Shown here piece after piece: positions 45,845 through 56,786 of a stretch of DNA of 64,000 nt. The number at the start of each line of letters is the position of its first letter. The first letter of the stretch is position 1. A model generated the notes under the pieces. The model had not been told where the DNA came from. It worked only from the letters and a program-made list of their open reading frames with translations, and ran no database searches. The stretch lies in the NCBI GenBank assembly GCA_030549495.1, contig JAUIRK010000061.1:62001-126000 (forward strand), given 5' to 3'. The DNA comes from Nectonema munidae (taxonomy: Eukaryota > Nematomorpha > Nectonematoida > Nectonematidae). A program made the translations under genes and the position numbers.

Positions 45845-46175
45845 TTAAAAATTTAGGTAATATTTTTTTAACATCGAGGAGGTAGCAAAATATGAACAGA
45901 AAGTTTGATATTTTTTGATTTTTTAAAGAATAATTTTCGATTCTTTGATTACAGAATTTTATTTTGATTATTTGACAAATATAATATTTAAAATCGTGCA
46001 AATTACAAAGTATAGGCAATAACTTTTGTAACATCGTATGAGGTAGCAAAATATGAACAGAAAGTTTGATATTTTTTGATTTTTTAAAGAATATTTTTCG
46101 ATTCTTTGATTACAGAATTTTATTTTGATTATTTGATAGAATATATTATTTAATATCGTGAAAAAATTAAACTTA
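45845..46175. repeat. Tandem duplication, ~165-bp unit, two copies
   Basis: GAGGTAGCAAAATATGAACA through TTGATTATTTGA...ATCGTG occurs at 45878-46000 and 46039-46170 with few differences. A third, inverted trace of the same sequence lies at 45587-45610. Parts of it recur within 46320-46390. Confidence 0.85.
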
Positions 46176-46225
46176 TCTAACATCCTCTTCCATGGGGAAA
46201 TCTTACATCTAGCAAATTATGAACT

Positions 46226-46590
46226 GATAGGTTGGAGATGAATTATCGCGGTATACAGGTTGGAGATGAACTATCGTAGTATACAGGTATAATGTATATA
46301 GGTAATAACTTATGTAGCATTGTCTCCCCGAATGAGGTATATCAAATCTTACATCTAGCAGAATGTGAACAGAAAGTTGAACATTGTCTCCCTAGTTATT
46401 TGTACAAGGAATAGAAACCATCTTAGTATACAGGTTGAAGATGAATCATCTTAGTATACAGGTTGGAGATGAATCATCGTAGTATACAGGTTGGAGATGA
46501 ATCATCGTAGTATAAAGGTTGGAGATGAATCATCGTAGAATACAGGTTGGAGAAGAATCATCGTAATATACGGGTTGGAGATAACACGCA
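46226..46590. repeat. 28-bp minisatellite
   Basis: The unit GTATACAGGTTGGAGATGAA plus TCATCGTA is repeated about six times from 46418 to 46585. Two more units lie at 46226-46285, separated by sequence related to the neighbouring 165-bp duplication. Confidence 0.88.
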
Positions 46591-46599
46591 TGTTGTGTC

Positions 46600-47239
46600 T
46601 ACCCGCGTTCAACCGTACAGGTTATGAGATATGCATATAATTTACTATTCTAAAAATTGAAAATCAAAGTAAAAAAATACATTAATTTATTTTAATATAA
46701 TTTATGCAAATCTTGGCAAAAAAATTAACATCAACCGCCAAAAATTTCATTTAATTCTTTAATAGAGAAAATTCTGTCTGAAACTTTAAATGTTACCATA
46801 ATTGGAAATAGAAAGGATCTCGTCCTTTTTTCGACTTTTTTGTCTAAGTTTCAATTCTAAGGATATACGTGATTTCACCAAAGTATATTGTAATATAACA
46901 GATTATAATCACAAATTATAAAGAGAAACACAAAAATGCAAATTTCTAGAATACTCTGTTATTCTCAAAGTTAGAGCAAAGTTAAGGTATCAATTTTAAA
47001 ATATAGAAAAAAAATCTTTAATTAATTTTTGAAATAAAATTGGAGAATTTTTGTTTCAAAATGTTTCCATTTCTAGAATTTTTTCAGATTTTTTGGTTTC
47101 GTGGTTTGGCGCTTTTTAGCTTCTTACATTTCTTTAAACGTTTTGACCAGGAACCATAATGGATACTCAGTCCATAAAAAAACTATTTATCTACTCCATA
47201 TTCAGGGTATTTTGCAAAAACTAAATTTATGGTGTAAAA
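46600..47239. other. AT-rich sequence, nothing recognised
   Basis: No gene or repeat is supported. Confidence 0.4.
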
Positions 47240-47247
47240 CTCTAAAC

Positions 47248-47648
47248 CAGGGTTTCTCAAACGAAGTCCACATGGACCCTAAGCGTCCATATAATAATTC
47301 AGGGGGTCCAATTATAAATTGAGAGTCCGTAATGATATTTTGGTGGTCCATGAAGAAAACCAGCTCATAACGGTTTTTTTTATAAAAGTTAATTTTTTAA
47401 TATAATTTTCACTTATTAATAATATTATTTATTATTATATATTAGATAAAAAGTGTATTATAATATAGATTTGCTTTTATTTCAATAAAAAATTCGAATC
47501 ATATAATATTTTCTTTATCATAACCTCAAAAATCTTATTAGTGAAAAATATTAAAATAAAATTTTTTTATGTCCAATTTTTATGAGGGGTCCACTAAGAA
47601 AAAAATAAGAGAATGGGTCCATGGGTAAAAAAATGTTGAGAATTACTG
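47248..47648. mobile_element. hAT MITE, 401 bp, deletion derivative of the 17.6-19.4 kb hAT
   Basis: Flanks CTCTAAAC (47240-47247) and CTCTAAAG (47649-47656) form an 8-bp target duplication with one change. Ends are CAGGGTTTCTCAAAC and, inverted, CAGTAATTCTCAAC. The left ~170 bp and right ~75 bp match the subterminal regions of the hAT copy in BRF1 intron 1. The middle is AT-rich and non-coding. Confidence 0.88.
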
Positions 47649-47689
47649 CTCTAAAGAGAAAAAAATTGTTTATGTCGTGTTAAATCGGA

Positions 47690-48074
47690 TTATGTACGTA
47701 CGTACTTTTTGCAACCGCTTGTCGCTAATTATACACGCATATGTGCTGTGTTGCGACGGCAATAAAAACAACAACACCTTGTTATCTTAATGAATGAATG
47801 AATGAATGTTTTTAAATAACGGTTCATTTCATTTGCATTCGTCGTGTGAAGGCACGTAAAAGAGCGAACAAGTAGGAGGCGAGAGATCGCGCTATTTGAT
47901 TGGATGCTCACTACACTTCAGCATTGCATACACTAACATTATTTACTTTGTTCATTCTGCTTTTCATCTTTGTCGTCTGCTCATCCTAGCATGTAAGCGG
48001 TGAAACTGTAGAGTGCATTTAAGTCTCTACCTCATCTCCACAACATTTATATATCAGCTTGTAGTTTGTATAGT
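47690..48074 (+). promoter_or_regulatory. Possible promoter and 5' UTR exon of an unseen gene
   Basis: This ~380-bp block is clearly less AT-rich than its surroundings and contains CpG-bearing words (TGTTGCGACGGC, GGCGAGAGATCGCGC). It also contains an inverted CCAAT box (TTGATTGGATG, about 47896). It ends in a strong splice donor, ATA/GTAAGT at 48073, followed by a pyrimidine run. No coding start is present, so it would be a non-coding first exon of a + strand gene beyond the window. This is inference from composition and one splice signal. Confidence 0.35.
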
Positions 48075-48465
48075 AAGTCTTTTTTTCCTATTTTCTAGCA
48101 TGACATCTGTATTTTTTATACCAATATATCTCCAAAATATGTATTTATGGCAAGCCTTGAAGAAATAGTGTATAACTTGTTAGCTATCTCATCCGTTCAT
48201 TTTTATCTGAAATCTTGATTCTAATATCTAATAACGCGATCATATATTTCATATATATTAGGTAAATTCCCTAAAAATTTTAAGAAATTCGTGTGAAATT
48301 ACGGGAAGTCCCCTAGGATTTTAGTGAATCCCATGAAGTTTTTAGAGAATTCATAAAATCCTTAAAGTCTTGCTGAAACGGGATTAATCGAATTTTCTTC
48401 ACATATTTTTTAGTAGTAAAATTTTAGTTTTGCTTACCTGCTGTTTTGAAAGCTTATAACTTATA
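48075..48465. other. AT-rich sequence, nothing recognised
   Basis: No gene or repeat is supported. If the upstream block is an exon, this is intron. Confidence 0.4.
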
Positions 48466-48467
48466 CC

Positions 48468-48572
48468 TGTTTAAACAAGTAATTTATTATTTTTACTCAT
48501 CATTTAAATTCAAATAAAAATTAAAAAAAAATTTTTTAGAGTGCGGAGGGGGGGAGATAACCCAAAAGTACC
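48468..48572. repeat. MITE family G, truncated inverted copy
   Basis: Reverse complement of 42840-42961, ending outward in AGATAACCCAAAAGTACC. Homology stops at CCTGTTTAAAC, so only one half remains. Confidence 0.8.
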
Positions 48573-48575
48573 GTT

Positions 48576-48780
48576 AGGGTACTTATTTGTTATCCTTCAA
48601 TCCCCCTCACTTCCCATTTTTATTATGAAAAAGCTAAATAAAAATATCACTTTTAGTAATAAGTACGAATATTTTTTTTTCTTTTTTTTTAAAAAAAAAT
48701 CTTATTTATATTTTTTAAACTCTTTCTTAATAAAATTTCGAAGAGTGGGAGCGCGTGGTGAGGACATACCAATAAGTACC
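48576..48780. mobile_element. MITE family G, second adjacent copy (205 bp)
   Basis: Ends AGGGTACTTATTTGTTATCC and, inverted, GGTACTTATTGGTATGTCC. It begins three bases after the preceding truncated copy, so two termini of the same family stand back to back. Confidence 0.65.
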
Positions 48781-49505
48781 AAATTCACTAACACTGTATC
48801 CCAAAATGTAACATTTTTTTGGAAAAAAATCCAATGCTACTATTTAAATATTTAAGTTTTGTAGAATTTAACAAGTTATTCCATTTTTACAGTCTTAAAA
48901 TAGATATTTGGTTTTTTAGTAGTTTGATATCGGTTAATTGGTACAAATTTATTCACTAGAGTTGTAATTAGGGCATTATAAAAATTGAATTTATAATGTA
49001 GTAATGTAAAGGATTGATTATTTATTAATAATTATCTTTAGATAGACTTCTATGCAATTATTGCAAATTTCCAGAATGAATAATTAAGTATGTTATGTCA
49101 AATTTAGTTCATATCTATTATCTCAATTTTATATATATTTATTTTGAAGATTTGTTGCTTTTATTTTTCCATTTTTTCCCTTTTCAATTATAAATTTGCT
49201 TATTATTTTTCATCTTTAACTTTCTCGCCGCTTCTTTTATACATACCTAAATGCTGTGTACGTATATACATTTCTCTATATCACTAGTGGTTTGGTGCAA
49301 TTACTCACAATTTGACCTTACTGGAGAGTAAAAAAGCAAACACTTTAAATCTAGAATAAGTGTTCCAATGATCTATATTCTATAGGTTTACTCATGTGAT
49401 AATTTTTTAACTTTTGTCTATCATGTATAATACTTTTTCTTAATTTTTAATCTTAAAATATATAATCTATCCTTTCATATCATCTACAAATTTTCACTGA
49501 TTTTT
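48781..49505. other. AT-rich sequence, nothing recognised
   Basis: No gene or repeat is supported. Confidence 0.4.
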
Positions 49506-49509
49506 AAAA

Positions 49510-49690
49510 TATAGTAAAATCTATTTATAACGGTCATGCATGGGAGCTATTGAAAAGGACCGTTTTTGGCCAATACATGGTTCTACTCTTTTGCAGTTAT
49601 GTGGCGTCGGGGTTTTGTAGCAGGTAGGTATAGATAGGTGACCTTTCTATCAAGGTCTTCGCTAAGACCGCTTTGTCCATCTTTTCATTT
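49510..49690. repeat. pogo-like terminus
   Basis: TAGTAAAATCTATTTATAAC followed by GGTCATGC resembles the CAGTAAAATCTCGTTATAAC end at 23315. An internal AAGGACCGTTTTTGGCC follows. Only one end is recognisable. Confidence 0.35.
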
Positions 49691-50598
49691 TTTCTTAGAA
49701 AATATTTTTCCCCTTTGATGCACAATGCGTCACGAGTGACCGACGAAATAAAAATCTTCTGCCAACATATTTTAAAATTCTTTCAAAAAGAAAAGCTGAT
49801 GATTAATTTTTGATAGACCTGAATCGTTAAAACAGATGACAAACAAAGATATAGCATATTCAAGCTTTGTATCACAATAACTTTATGTTATTATATGCCC
49901 ATATTGAATGCTCCAAAGTAATTCATACCGCGTAAAGTTTTATTTTATAATTTTTATGCTATTAAGAGGGAAGTATTACTTACGAGTCTATGTCGCGTAT
50001 CTAATAGATCAAATGTTACATATATGTGCAATACTAAAACTTGAACTTATTTTTTGTTTTTCAAGGTCAAATAAAAAGCTATTTTTTCATCTTTCCCTTC
50101 TTCATTCTTGATTTGTTCTTTGCTTTGTTCGATAATTTTATCCAAAATTTGATTCTCGGTGCAATCTTTATATTTCATTTCTTATAGATTGAAACTTTAT
50201 TTTTACTTTTAGTAATTTGGAAAATGTTTGTTTTTATCTGTTTGTGTGTGTCTGATTGAATTTCGGTGTTTTATTTACATGGAAAGGAAAATAAGGTGTA
50301 GAAAATGGTTTAAAAAACAATCCGAAAGTTTTCCATTTGAACGGATCACTCATTGGTATCTTTAAGTTAGATTTTTTAATATCTAATTACTAAGATATGT
50401 AATGTGCAAACCTGTGTAGAAAAGTATCTGTTCACATTTTTATTTTTAATTTTGGAATCCTGAACAAATATATTTGTATTTGATTCACCCATAATTACTA
50501 CATCATGAACTTTTGGAGAAGTTTGAACGATCTTTTTTTTTTATAAAATAAGACGGTGTCTTATAATAATTTTTTTTCTCAAAATATACTTCATCTCA
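49691..50598. other. AT-rich sequence, nothing recognised
   Basis: No gene or repeat is supported. Confidence 0.4.
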
Positions 50599-50772
50599 TA
50601 TCTTGTATTGGATGAAGATTGTTTTGTATTAACATCTATTATCTTTTGTGCTAGTTTTTGTATAAGATTTAGACTCATGCAACAGTGTAGAATCATCAAT
50701 TGATTGCAAATAGGATAATTCAATGGAATAAAGCGACCTCGTTAGTGTATCATACTCGATATGATTTTCTAA
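50599..50772 (+). repeat. Dispersed repeat with tRNA-like 3' end, copy 2
   Basis: About 90% identical to 25624-25799. It keeps the box-A region (CCTCGTTAGTGTATC) and the hairpin, here ATCAT-ACTCGAT-ATGAT (50749-50765). The box-B half is missing. Confidence 0.65.
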
Positions 50773-51125
50773 GGATCAACATTTTCATATATATTTGAAT
50801 TCCATTTTTTCCAAGAAATGCGCGATTAGCGTACGATCGAGAAACTCTGAATTCTAAGATTTGATATTTATTTTCCTGGCATGAGAAGTATATTTTCGCA
50901 AATCTATTACTTGTCGTAGTAGCATTCCAAATCTTTCGTGATGCGCGATATAAATGCTATCAAATTATTAATTGTGTGCATATATCCTAGATTTCGAAAA
51001 CGGTAATTTTTTACCTGTAATTAATCTGTAAAAACAACTTTTACTTTACCGTTACCGAATACCTTTTATCGGTTATTAGAAAAAAATTATAAAGGCACCA
51101 TTTTTTATTCACCTGAGCAAACGAA
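50773..51125. other. AT-rich sequence, nothing definite
   Basis: The phrase ACCGTTACCGAATACCTTTT near 51048 resembles hAT-type terminal words seen elsewhere in the window, but no element can be delimited. Confidence 0.35.
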
Positions 51126-51219
51126 AGATAATAATGTGCCTGAAATAGGAAAAAAAGTTGGAAAAATAGTTGAAAAAGTTAGAAACACCTAAGAACAATT
51201 ATTATTATTCTAGATACAA

Positions 51220-51475
51220 AAACCAGATGGAACAACACAATTTTAAAATTCCTTTTAACAACCTGGATTCCTACTGCTTTGAAACTTTATGAGATTTTTG
51301 AAATTTTTTTTGAGAATGAATGGAAAGTTTTAGAAAACTTAGTTAATGTTCTTCGCCCTTTTGGAATTGCTACTAAAGGCCTTTCATTTGAGTCTATTAA
51401 TTTAATAAAGGGAGAAAATTTAATATCTTTTATTTTGAAGCAACTTGATATCAAAACTCACAACTAACTAATTAA
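51220..51475 (+). pseudogene. hAT transposase scrap
   Basis: YKNQMEQHNF then, after a stop, FENEWKVLENLVNVLRPFGI and ATKGLSFESINLIKG resemble the segment between the RNase-H core and the dimerisation domain of BED-type hAT transposases (typically W..L..L..VL.PF..AT..LS). About 85 codons remain. It is unrelated in detail to the hAT copy at 18 kb. Confidence 0.6.
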
Positions 51476-51732
51476 AGATTTAAAGAAAACACTAAATGAA
51501 AGATATTCTTCGCCTAATTGATGAATGTAGTTGGATTGATAAGATTCAATTATCCTCCAAAACTTTAGATCCTTTATGTTTTTGAAAATCGCATTATTCC
51601 TAAATAAATGTTTTACGGATTAATATATATTATTTTTTTTGTAAGAATTGTTTTATTATTAAATACAATATCAAAGTTATCACGCATTTCTAATAAAAAA
51701 TAATTACATGCTACTTACATATAAAATTTAAA

Positions 51733-51842
51733 ATTAAAGATTGTTTTATTTTCAATTTAAAAAATAATAAAACCGGTAAAAATATTTTTTATTCGATATT
51801 TAGTGGTAATGAAAAATTCAGTAGGATTCGAACACTAATTAA
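51733..51842. repeat. Direct repeat D, copy 1
   Basis: ACCGGTAAAAATATTTTTTA...GAAAAATTCAGTAGGATTCG matches 52021-52133 with few differences in direct orientation. The two copies bracket a family N MITE. Confidence 0.75.
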
Positions 51843-51884
51843 TACCTAATATGCGTGTATATTCGCACCTTAACTTTAGAAATA

Positions 51885-51988
51885 TTAACGGTTTACGTCC
51901 TGAGTCGTCGTCTGCGTTTAGCCGTTTAATTCAAATCTTCTGCTTTACATTAGATATCGTCTGATTAATTTGGTCGTTAACCTGTTAA
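51885..51988. repeat. MITE family N, copy 1 (diverged)
   Basis: Shares GTCTGCGTTTA, CAAATCTTCTGCTTTACATT and ATCGTCTGATTA with copies at 53882, 55348 and 56651. Its ends are the most decayed of the four. Confidence 0.7.
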
Positions 51989-52020
51989 ACTAAAGAAAAT
52001 TGAGATAAATAGATTAAAAT

Positions 52021-52133
52021 TAAAGATTGATAAAATGAAGTTTTATTTTCAATTAAAAATAATAATAAAACAGGTAAAAATATTTTTTATTCGATAATTT
52101 AGCGGTAGTGAAAAATTCAGTAAAATTCGAACA
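52021..52133. repeat. Direct repeat D, copy 2
   Basis: Second copy of the 51733-51842 sequence. The pair may be the long ends of a lost or non-autonomous element, or a simple duplication. Confidence 0.75.
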
Positions 52134-52154
52134 CTAATGTAACCTGTTTATGCA

Positions 52155-52385
52155 TTAGAAGCAGTAGTGGGATTCAGCCGGTTCGTTAGAACCGTCTTAC
52201 GGAATTTTCTGAGTTCGGGACGACTAGTGGTGAGTCCTTTTTTTGGGAAATAATCAAAATTTTTTTTTTAATTTTTTTTTTAAAAAAAATTTTTTTTTTA
52301 AAAATTTTAGTATGTTGAAATATTTTTAATTTAGATGCAATTGAAAGAACAAATGCTTGGATATCGACTTTAGGAATAGCCAATG
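52155..52385. repeat. hAT-like terminus
   Basis: GCAGTAGTGGGATTCAGCCG followed by GTTCGTTAGAACCG closely resembles termini of widespread hAT MITEs (CAGTGGTGGGATTCA...CCGGTTC). A palindromic poly-T/poly-A tract follows at 52260-52310. The partner end was not found. Confidence 0.45.
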
Positions 52386-53880
52386 CATTATTTGTTCTTC
52401 TGTATTCAATCTAAACATAAATGACATCTTACTATTCTGGAAATATTTGCTGCCTACCTGATCCACTTTATCGCTTTTTTGAAATTGCTTTATTTATTTC
52501 TTGATTTACTGAGGTTATTGAGATTATTGATTATTGAGATTTATTAAGTTTTGTATTTTTCTTTCCATTTTTTTTATCATTCGAAAATCTAGCATCTTTT
52601 CTTTAGCAAAAAATCGAAGGTTTTTACCATTTGATAAAAGCATTTTTTATCATAGCCTTTTTGTAATAAAATGATTATTGAGGTAACATTTTATAGGCCT
52701 TATTTTATAGGAAACTGTATCTAGCAGATATAAATCTCTTAAAGTTATAATCCCTTACAGGGAGTCATGTAAGCTAGAAAATTCCTTACGTTAGCCTTAT
52801 GCTACATATGATATGTTACAGCGTGCTATCACTCCTTTTTGCTACGCTAAGTTTCATGCAACCTCTACCATCTAATAAGATTATATAAAAGAACATTCAT
52901 CACAAGCATAGCGAAGGAGGTCATAGGGCCAGGTCCCCTTTGATACAAAATCCACCACCCAATTACCAAAACAAGTTCAATAATCTTATCTACCCCATCT
53001 AGTTTTTTATAGCACCCTCTGACAATAAAAATCATCTACACAAAATACATTCATATAGAATTATAATGACTTATAAACTTGGTTAGTTAGATAGTTTTTC
53101 AGTTGATTAGTTAACTTCAATAAACCGAAAGTTAACTTACATCCTGCAAAGAGTCAGAATACCTGAGTTCAATTACGTAGAAAATGATTACCCATATAAG
53201 AAAGATAATAAAAGGTAACTAAATAAATTTTTCTTACCAACTTTTCATCCAATTTCTACTTAATTTTAATATGTTGCATTCATTTCTGCCTTCCTTGTTA
53301 TATTTTGTTCTGAAAAATGTACACAACAGTATATTGTCATTTCTGAATAAATCTAAGACCTTTTGTTAGAAAAAAAGATATAGTTGAAATTATTTCAGAT
53401 TATTATTTTTTAACATTTTTTCAACAATTTTGTTTTTAGAAGTAATTATTATAATCAAACGTATTCTAAAATTTGGAAACACCATTTTCTTTATAAATTA
53501 AAAAATGCTATGATTTACTCCTTTCTCTTTATAATTCCTTAATCCTCGGACTCGGAAACATTAGTTGTATCATTACGCTTATATATTTTCTGATTTTTTT
53601 AGAAAAAAATTTTGTACTCAAAAGTTGGGACATAGTCTGGATCTGTGTGTGTGGCAGAAACAACACAGCTTTAAATGTAAATTTTTTGAGTTTTGAATGC
53701 CTTAGCTCCTTTTTTAAAATATAATACCTCTCAATTATTTTTACACAAATTTTTGGAGCCTAAATTTTTATTCGTTAGGTAGCTTCTTTTAAAATCACTT
53801 GAGCATTCAAAGTATCGCAAGAAAATCTTGCTTTTCTTTTTACATAAGTCGGAGTAGGTAAACGAACGATAAGTAGATGC
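52386..53880. other. AT-rich sequence, nothing recognised
   Basis: No gene or repeat is supported over this 1.5-kb stretch. Confidence 0.45.
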
Positions 53881-53881
53881 T

Positions 53882-54006
53882 TTAACCGGTTATCGACTGA
53901 TAACCCTTACACAAATAAAATCGTCTGCGTTTATTAATGCTCTTTAATACAAATCTTCTGCTTTACATTACATATCGTCTGATTATTCTGGTCGATAACG
54001 GGTTAA
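53882..54006. repeat. MITE family N, copy 2
   Basis: Opposite orientation to copies 3 and 4. Ends TTAACCGGTTATCGACTGAT and, inverted, TTAACCCGTTATCGACC bracket a conserved 80-bp body. Confidence 0.85.
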
Positions 54007-55346
54007 TAAAAAAATATTCCACCATCTTAGTAGTACGAGAGTTCTTTCTTTTTTAGTGTAAGTTTAAGCGAAGTGACCCTCTGATGAGAAGCTTTTAATT
54101 GTATATTTTGCTGTTTCAGCAGTAAATACACCTTCAAGCTATTCGAAAATGGTTTATTGCATTTACTCTGATATGATTTCCTTAATTTAATATATTCTTC
54201 ACGATAAATTAGTGAAATTATGAAGATTATATCCCTTCCCTCGTATACCTTCATTTTCTATGTTAGTGTTTTGAATGGTTAGACAAAGCATGCTTATATG
54301 TAATTCATTCATTCTTATTTCTCACAAGTAATTAATTTATAATTTCATTATTTTCTGTATATCTAGCATTGTCGTTATTTTAAAGTCATTTTGCTAAAAG
54401 CAAAACTTTAAAAAATTAAATTTTATACATCACCATTTAAACACATTTACTCCCAAAAAAGTAGACTACTTTTACGTAATTTGATGACAAATGAAAGATT
54501 TAATCCATTATCACTTATCGCAACTTCATTTATGAAATCAATGCAAAAGTGGAAAAAAGCCTAAAATAAAAACAATAACTTGATATTTTATATGTAAAGG
54601 AAAGGTTTAAATTTTTTAATGTTTAGCTGTTGTGATTATTTGAAGAAAATCAGAGTGGTCCAAAATTAATATTGTTGGAAATTGTTTTGAATAGAGGCTT
54701 TACTTTTTATTTTATTTTAAGTTCCATATATTTTTTAAACCAAATAAAATATATTCAAACTCCATAGAACTAAGCACAGAACTGTATACAATATCTTTTT
54801 TTCTAATTAAATATAATAGCATTTTTTGAATCAATTCAAGTATTTTTAAAAGGAAGGCGGTGTGCGAAAATATCTATTTTTATCTGATTGGATAAATATT
54901 TTACAATAATTTTTTTCCCAATCAAAATACTTGAGAATGGAATCTATTATTTTAAGTAATGCAGGAATACGTTTTGTTGACTATTTATTTAAATGAACTA
55001 CAAAAATCTAGGATCTGATTGGCTAAAATTCAATCATTTTCAACCATATATATTAGATTTAATATATGATAAAAGGTGAGTTATCTGGTATAACTAGTAT
55101 TTTATTTATAATCAAGTCAAAAACAGTCACCTGGCTTTTGATCCTTGCTAATTCTTAAATTGTTTCTTTTTTTGTGCTAAAAGAGGCTTTAAAAAGGCTT
55201 ATTTATAGCTATGTTCAGTTGTTTTTTAGTTAGCACAGTCAATCTTCTATTTAACCGTTTGAAAACTATTCGTCTATTTTTTTGAATAAGTATTTATATA
55301 ACTTAAGCCCATCTTCGGTTTTAACTTACACATATGATTTCTTGAT
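54007..55346. other. AT-rich sequence, nothing recognised
   Basis: No gene or repeat is supported. Confidence 0.4.
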
Positions 55347-55347
55347 T

Positions 55348-55480
55348 TTAACCCGTTAACGACCAGAATAATCAGACGATATTTAAGGTAAAGCAGAAGA
55401 TTTGTATTAAAAAGCACTAATAAATGAAGACGATTTTATTTTTGCAAAGTCGACATTGACTGTGGTCGATAAAATCGGTT
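55348..55480. repeat. MITE family N, copy 3
   Basis: TTAACCCGTTAACGACCAGA...GTCGACATTGACTGTGGTCG, then GATAAAATCGGTT. The inverted ends are about 18 bp long. Confidence 0.85.
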
Positions 55481-55766
55481 CTTTCATATCAAATTACTTA
55501 ATGTCGTTTGTTTTTCTTGGCATGGAAGGGGATAAAGCAGACGGTTTTTATTTTGTGAGGCACTGATGTCCTATTTTGCCGTCATGTGTGGGACTCTTTA
55601 ATTAAATGAACCATCTAAAGTGGCCTTTATGAAGAGGTGTGAAGGTCAAATAAGATGAATCAGAATTTTATCCTAAGAAATTGAAACTCAGCTAATAAAT
55701 CAGATGAGTTAGATTATTTTTTATAATTGAAATTGTGAATCAAATAGGTATTTAAGGAATTTTGAA

Positions 55767-55870
55767 GACTAATCTTCTGTTTTCTTTTTCATTGGGATTT
55801 TATATATTTAAAAAGGCGATTTTCATTTCTTGGTATACTGGTATCACACACACTGGTCTTCAAAAGATTA
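55767..55870. repeat. Short dispersed repeat R1, copy 2
   Basis: Counterpart of 27306-27412, with better preserved inverted ends (TTTTGAAGACTAA and CTGGTCTTCAAAAG). Confidence 0.55.
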
Positions 55871-56318
55871 ATAAAAGGCTATCGTAAAACAGATTTAATG
55901 AAAATTCAAGTTATTTCTTATTTTCTAATAGATAGACAAACTATGGTGAATGTGTCAAACGTTCCAAATATAAACCTCAACTATCTTTCAAATGCCTGAT
56001 CTACTTAAAAAATTTCCATTCTTGTATTTACTCATACTCTTGTTTTTTTGTTTGTTTTAGAGATTTTAACAAATTGCTCTTTAGAGATTTCTTTTTTTCT
56101 TGCATTTTTGAATTTCGAGTAAAAGGCAACACAAATTTAAAATGTTGACAAATTTATGCAATTTTTATTGAGGGACATTTTTCATTGTCTGTTTTTAGTA
56201 AAATAAAATGAGTTATAGTTGTCATCATAAATTTTACACAATCAGAATAAAGTTTTTTCATGCATCTTAATCAATAGTTCTCAACCTTGGGTTCTGTAAT
56301 TTTGAATGATGATCCAAC
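55871..56318. other. AT-rich sequence with a hAT-like scrap
   Basis: Near 56276, AATAGTTCTCAACCTTGGGT resembles a hAT terminus. Nothing else is recognised. Confidence 0.35.
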
Positions 56319-56388
56319 TAAAGTGAAGGATTATCTGAACAGATGAATTTAAGTTCGTCCATATTAAATTTAATTTGGTGAAATTTTA
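56319..56388. repeat. 70-bp exact repeat E, copy 1
   Basis: TAAAGTGAAGGATTATCTGA...GGTGAAATTTTA is identical to 59096-59165 over all 70 bp in direct orientation. Confidence 0.9.
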
Positions 56389-56650
56389 ATTTAAGTTGTT
56401 GCTTTTTGAAATTAAATTCGTTTTTTTAATTAACCTTATATATAGATAGATTGGTTTAAGGATGTTCACCCCATTGTGAAAGGGGTAAAAGTGGCGTATT
56501 GTTCATCCTGAATGCTGAATTGATTGATAAATATTACTCAATTTTTTTTGAGACCTTTGATACCAATAAAAAATAATTTTCATGACTTTGGGCATAAATA
56601 ATGTAAATAAAATTAATTTTTTGAAATGTATTAATCTTTAATTTTCCTTA

Positions 56651-56786
56651 TTAACCCGTTAACGGCCAGAATAATCAGACGATATCTAGTATAAAGCAGA
56701 AAATTTGTATTAAAAAGCATTAACGCAGACGATTCACATTTTTGTAAAGTCGACATTTGTCGACTGTGGTCGATAATCGGTTAACC
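56651..56786. repeat. MITE family N, copy 4
   Basis: TTAACCCGTTAACGGCCAGA...GTGGTCGATAATCGGTTAAC. It abuts the truncated edge of MITE family M copy 2. Confidence 0.85.

Noticed and set aside
46226-46590. 28-bp repeats as a CRISPR array
   Set aside because: Units are directly contiguous without spacers, so this is a minisatellite.
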